64,000 bases of DNA. It comes from Neobacillus cucumis. GTDB taxonomy: Bacteria; Bacillota; Bacilli; Bacillales; Cytobacillaceae. The stretch covers positions 1-64,000 of the forward strand of contig NZ_JAFBEX010000024.1 in NCBI RefSeq assembly GCF_016908975.1, given 5' to 3'. Under the pieces are notes generated by a model that did not search any database, was not told where the DNA came from, and saw only the letters and a program-made list of their open reading frames with translations. Below are positions 63,944 to 64,000 of this stretch, one piece after another. Position 1 is the stretch's first letter. Each line of letters begins with the position of its first letter. Both the position numbers and the translations under genes were made by a program.

Positions 63944-64000
63944 TATTACTTCCCCCAATCATTAAACTATCTCGAGGAGCTAGAATTCAATGTTGTGTCG

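Overview
The window looks like chromosome from a low-GC Bacillaceae (Bacillus/Neobacillus-like). The evidence is GGAGG-type ribosome binding sites with occasional TTG/GTG starts, an IDEAL-domain protein, a DesK/DesR pair very close to the Bacillus subtilis one as I recall it, a Bacillus-type (class IV) PHA synthase operon, YesM/YesN-type two-component systems, a YesL-like protein and CcpA-type cre sites. Almost all genes lie on the minus strand. I see no tRNA, rRNA, transposase, phage gene or cas gene.

Region 1 (1-15 kb) is housekeeping or general metabolism: a DapL-like aminotransferase, a YcgL/RlaP-type nucleotidyltransferase, a histidine phosphatase, a small IDEAL protein, an ABC-2 exporter pair, two alpha/beta hydrolases, desKR, a four-gene PHA operon (PhaE/PhaR-like protein, phasin, PhaR, PhaC; no phaB), an AarF/UbiB kinase-like gene cut by an in-frame stop, and an aldo/keto reductase.

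Region 2 (15-25 kb) is an L-rhamnose module: AraC regulator, MFS permease, rhamnose mutarotase (rhaM), a sugar-binding lipoprotein next to a YesM/YesN-type kinase and regulator (probably a three-component sensor), lactaldehyde reductase (fucO) and rhamnulose-1-phosphate aldolase (rhaD). The isomerase (rhaA) and kinase (rhaB) are not in the window. Upstream of rhaD is a 0.9 kb non-coding stretch holding nested inverted repeats.

Region 3 (25-64 kb) is a large plant-glycoside utilisation island: a ROK protein, a GPH symporter with a short GH78-like hydrolase and AraC regulator, two CUT1 ABC importers without ATPases, two more YesM/YesN systems, a secreted 1146-residue GH3 enzyme, two full-length GH78 alpha-L-rhamnosidases, a second short GH78-like paralog, a GH140-like (apiosidase-fold) protein, a cytoplasmic GH3 enzyme, a beta-phosphoglucomutase-like HAD protein and an acyl esterase. 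Most glycosidases lack signal peptides. This suggests that rhamnose-decorated, perhaps apiose-decorated, glycosides are imported and cut inside the cell, with rhamnose passing to the Region 2 pathway.

The most unusual observations are two arrays of tandem stem-loops with unrelated sequence but the same design (27-nt palindrome, 24/25-nt spacer, period 51/52) at 1-112 and 56939-57093, the latter next to the stump of a LacI-type regulator; the aarF gene whose C-terminal membrane anchor continues in frame after a single TAA; and the 654-bp inverted-repeat element at 24958-25611.
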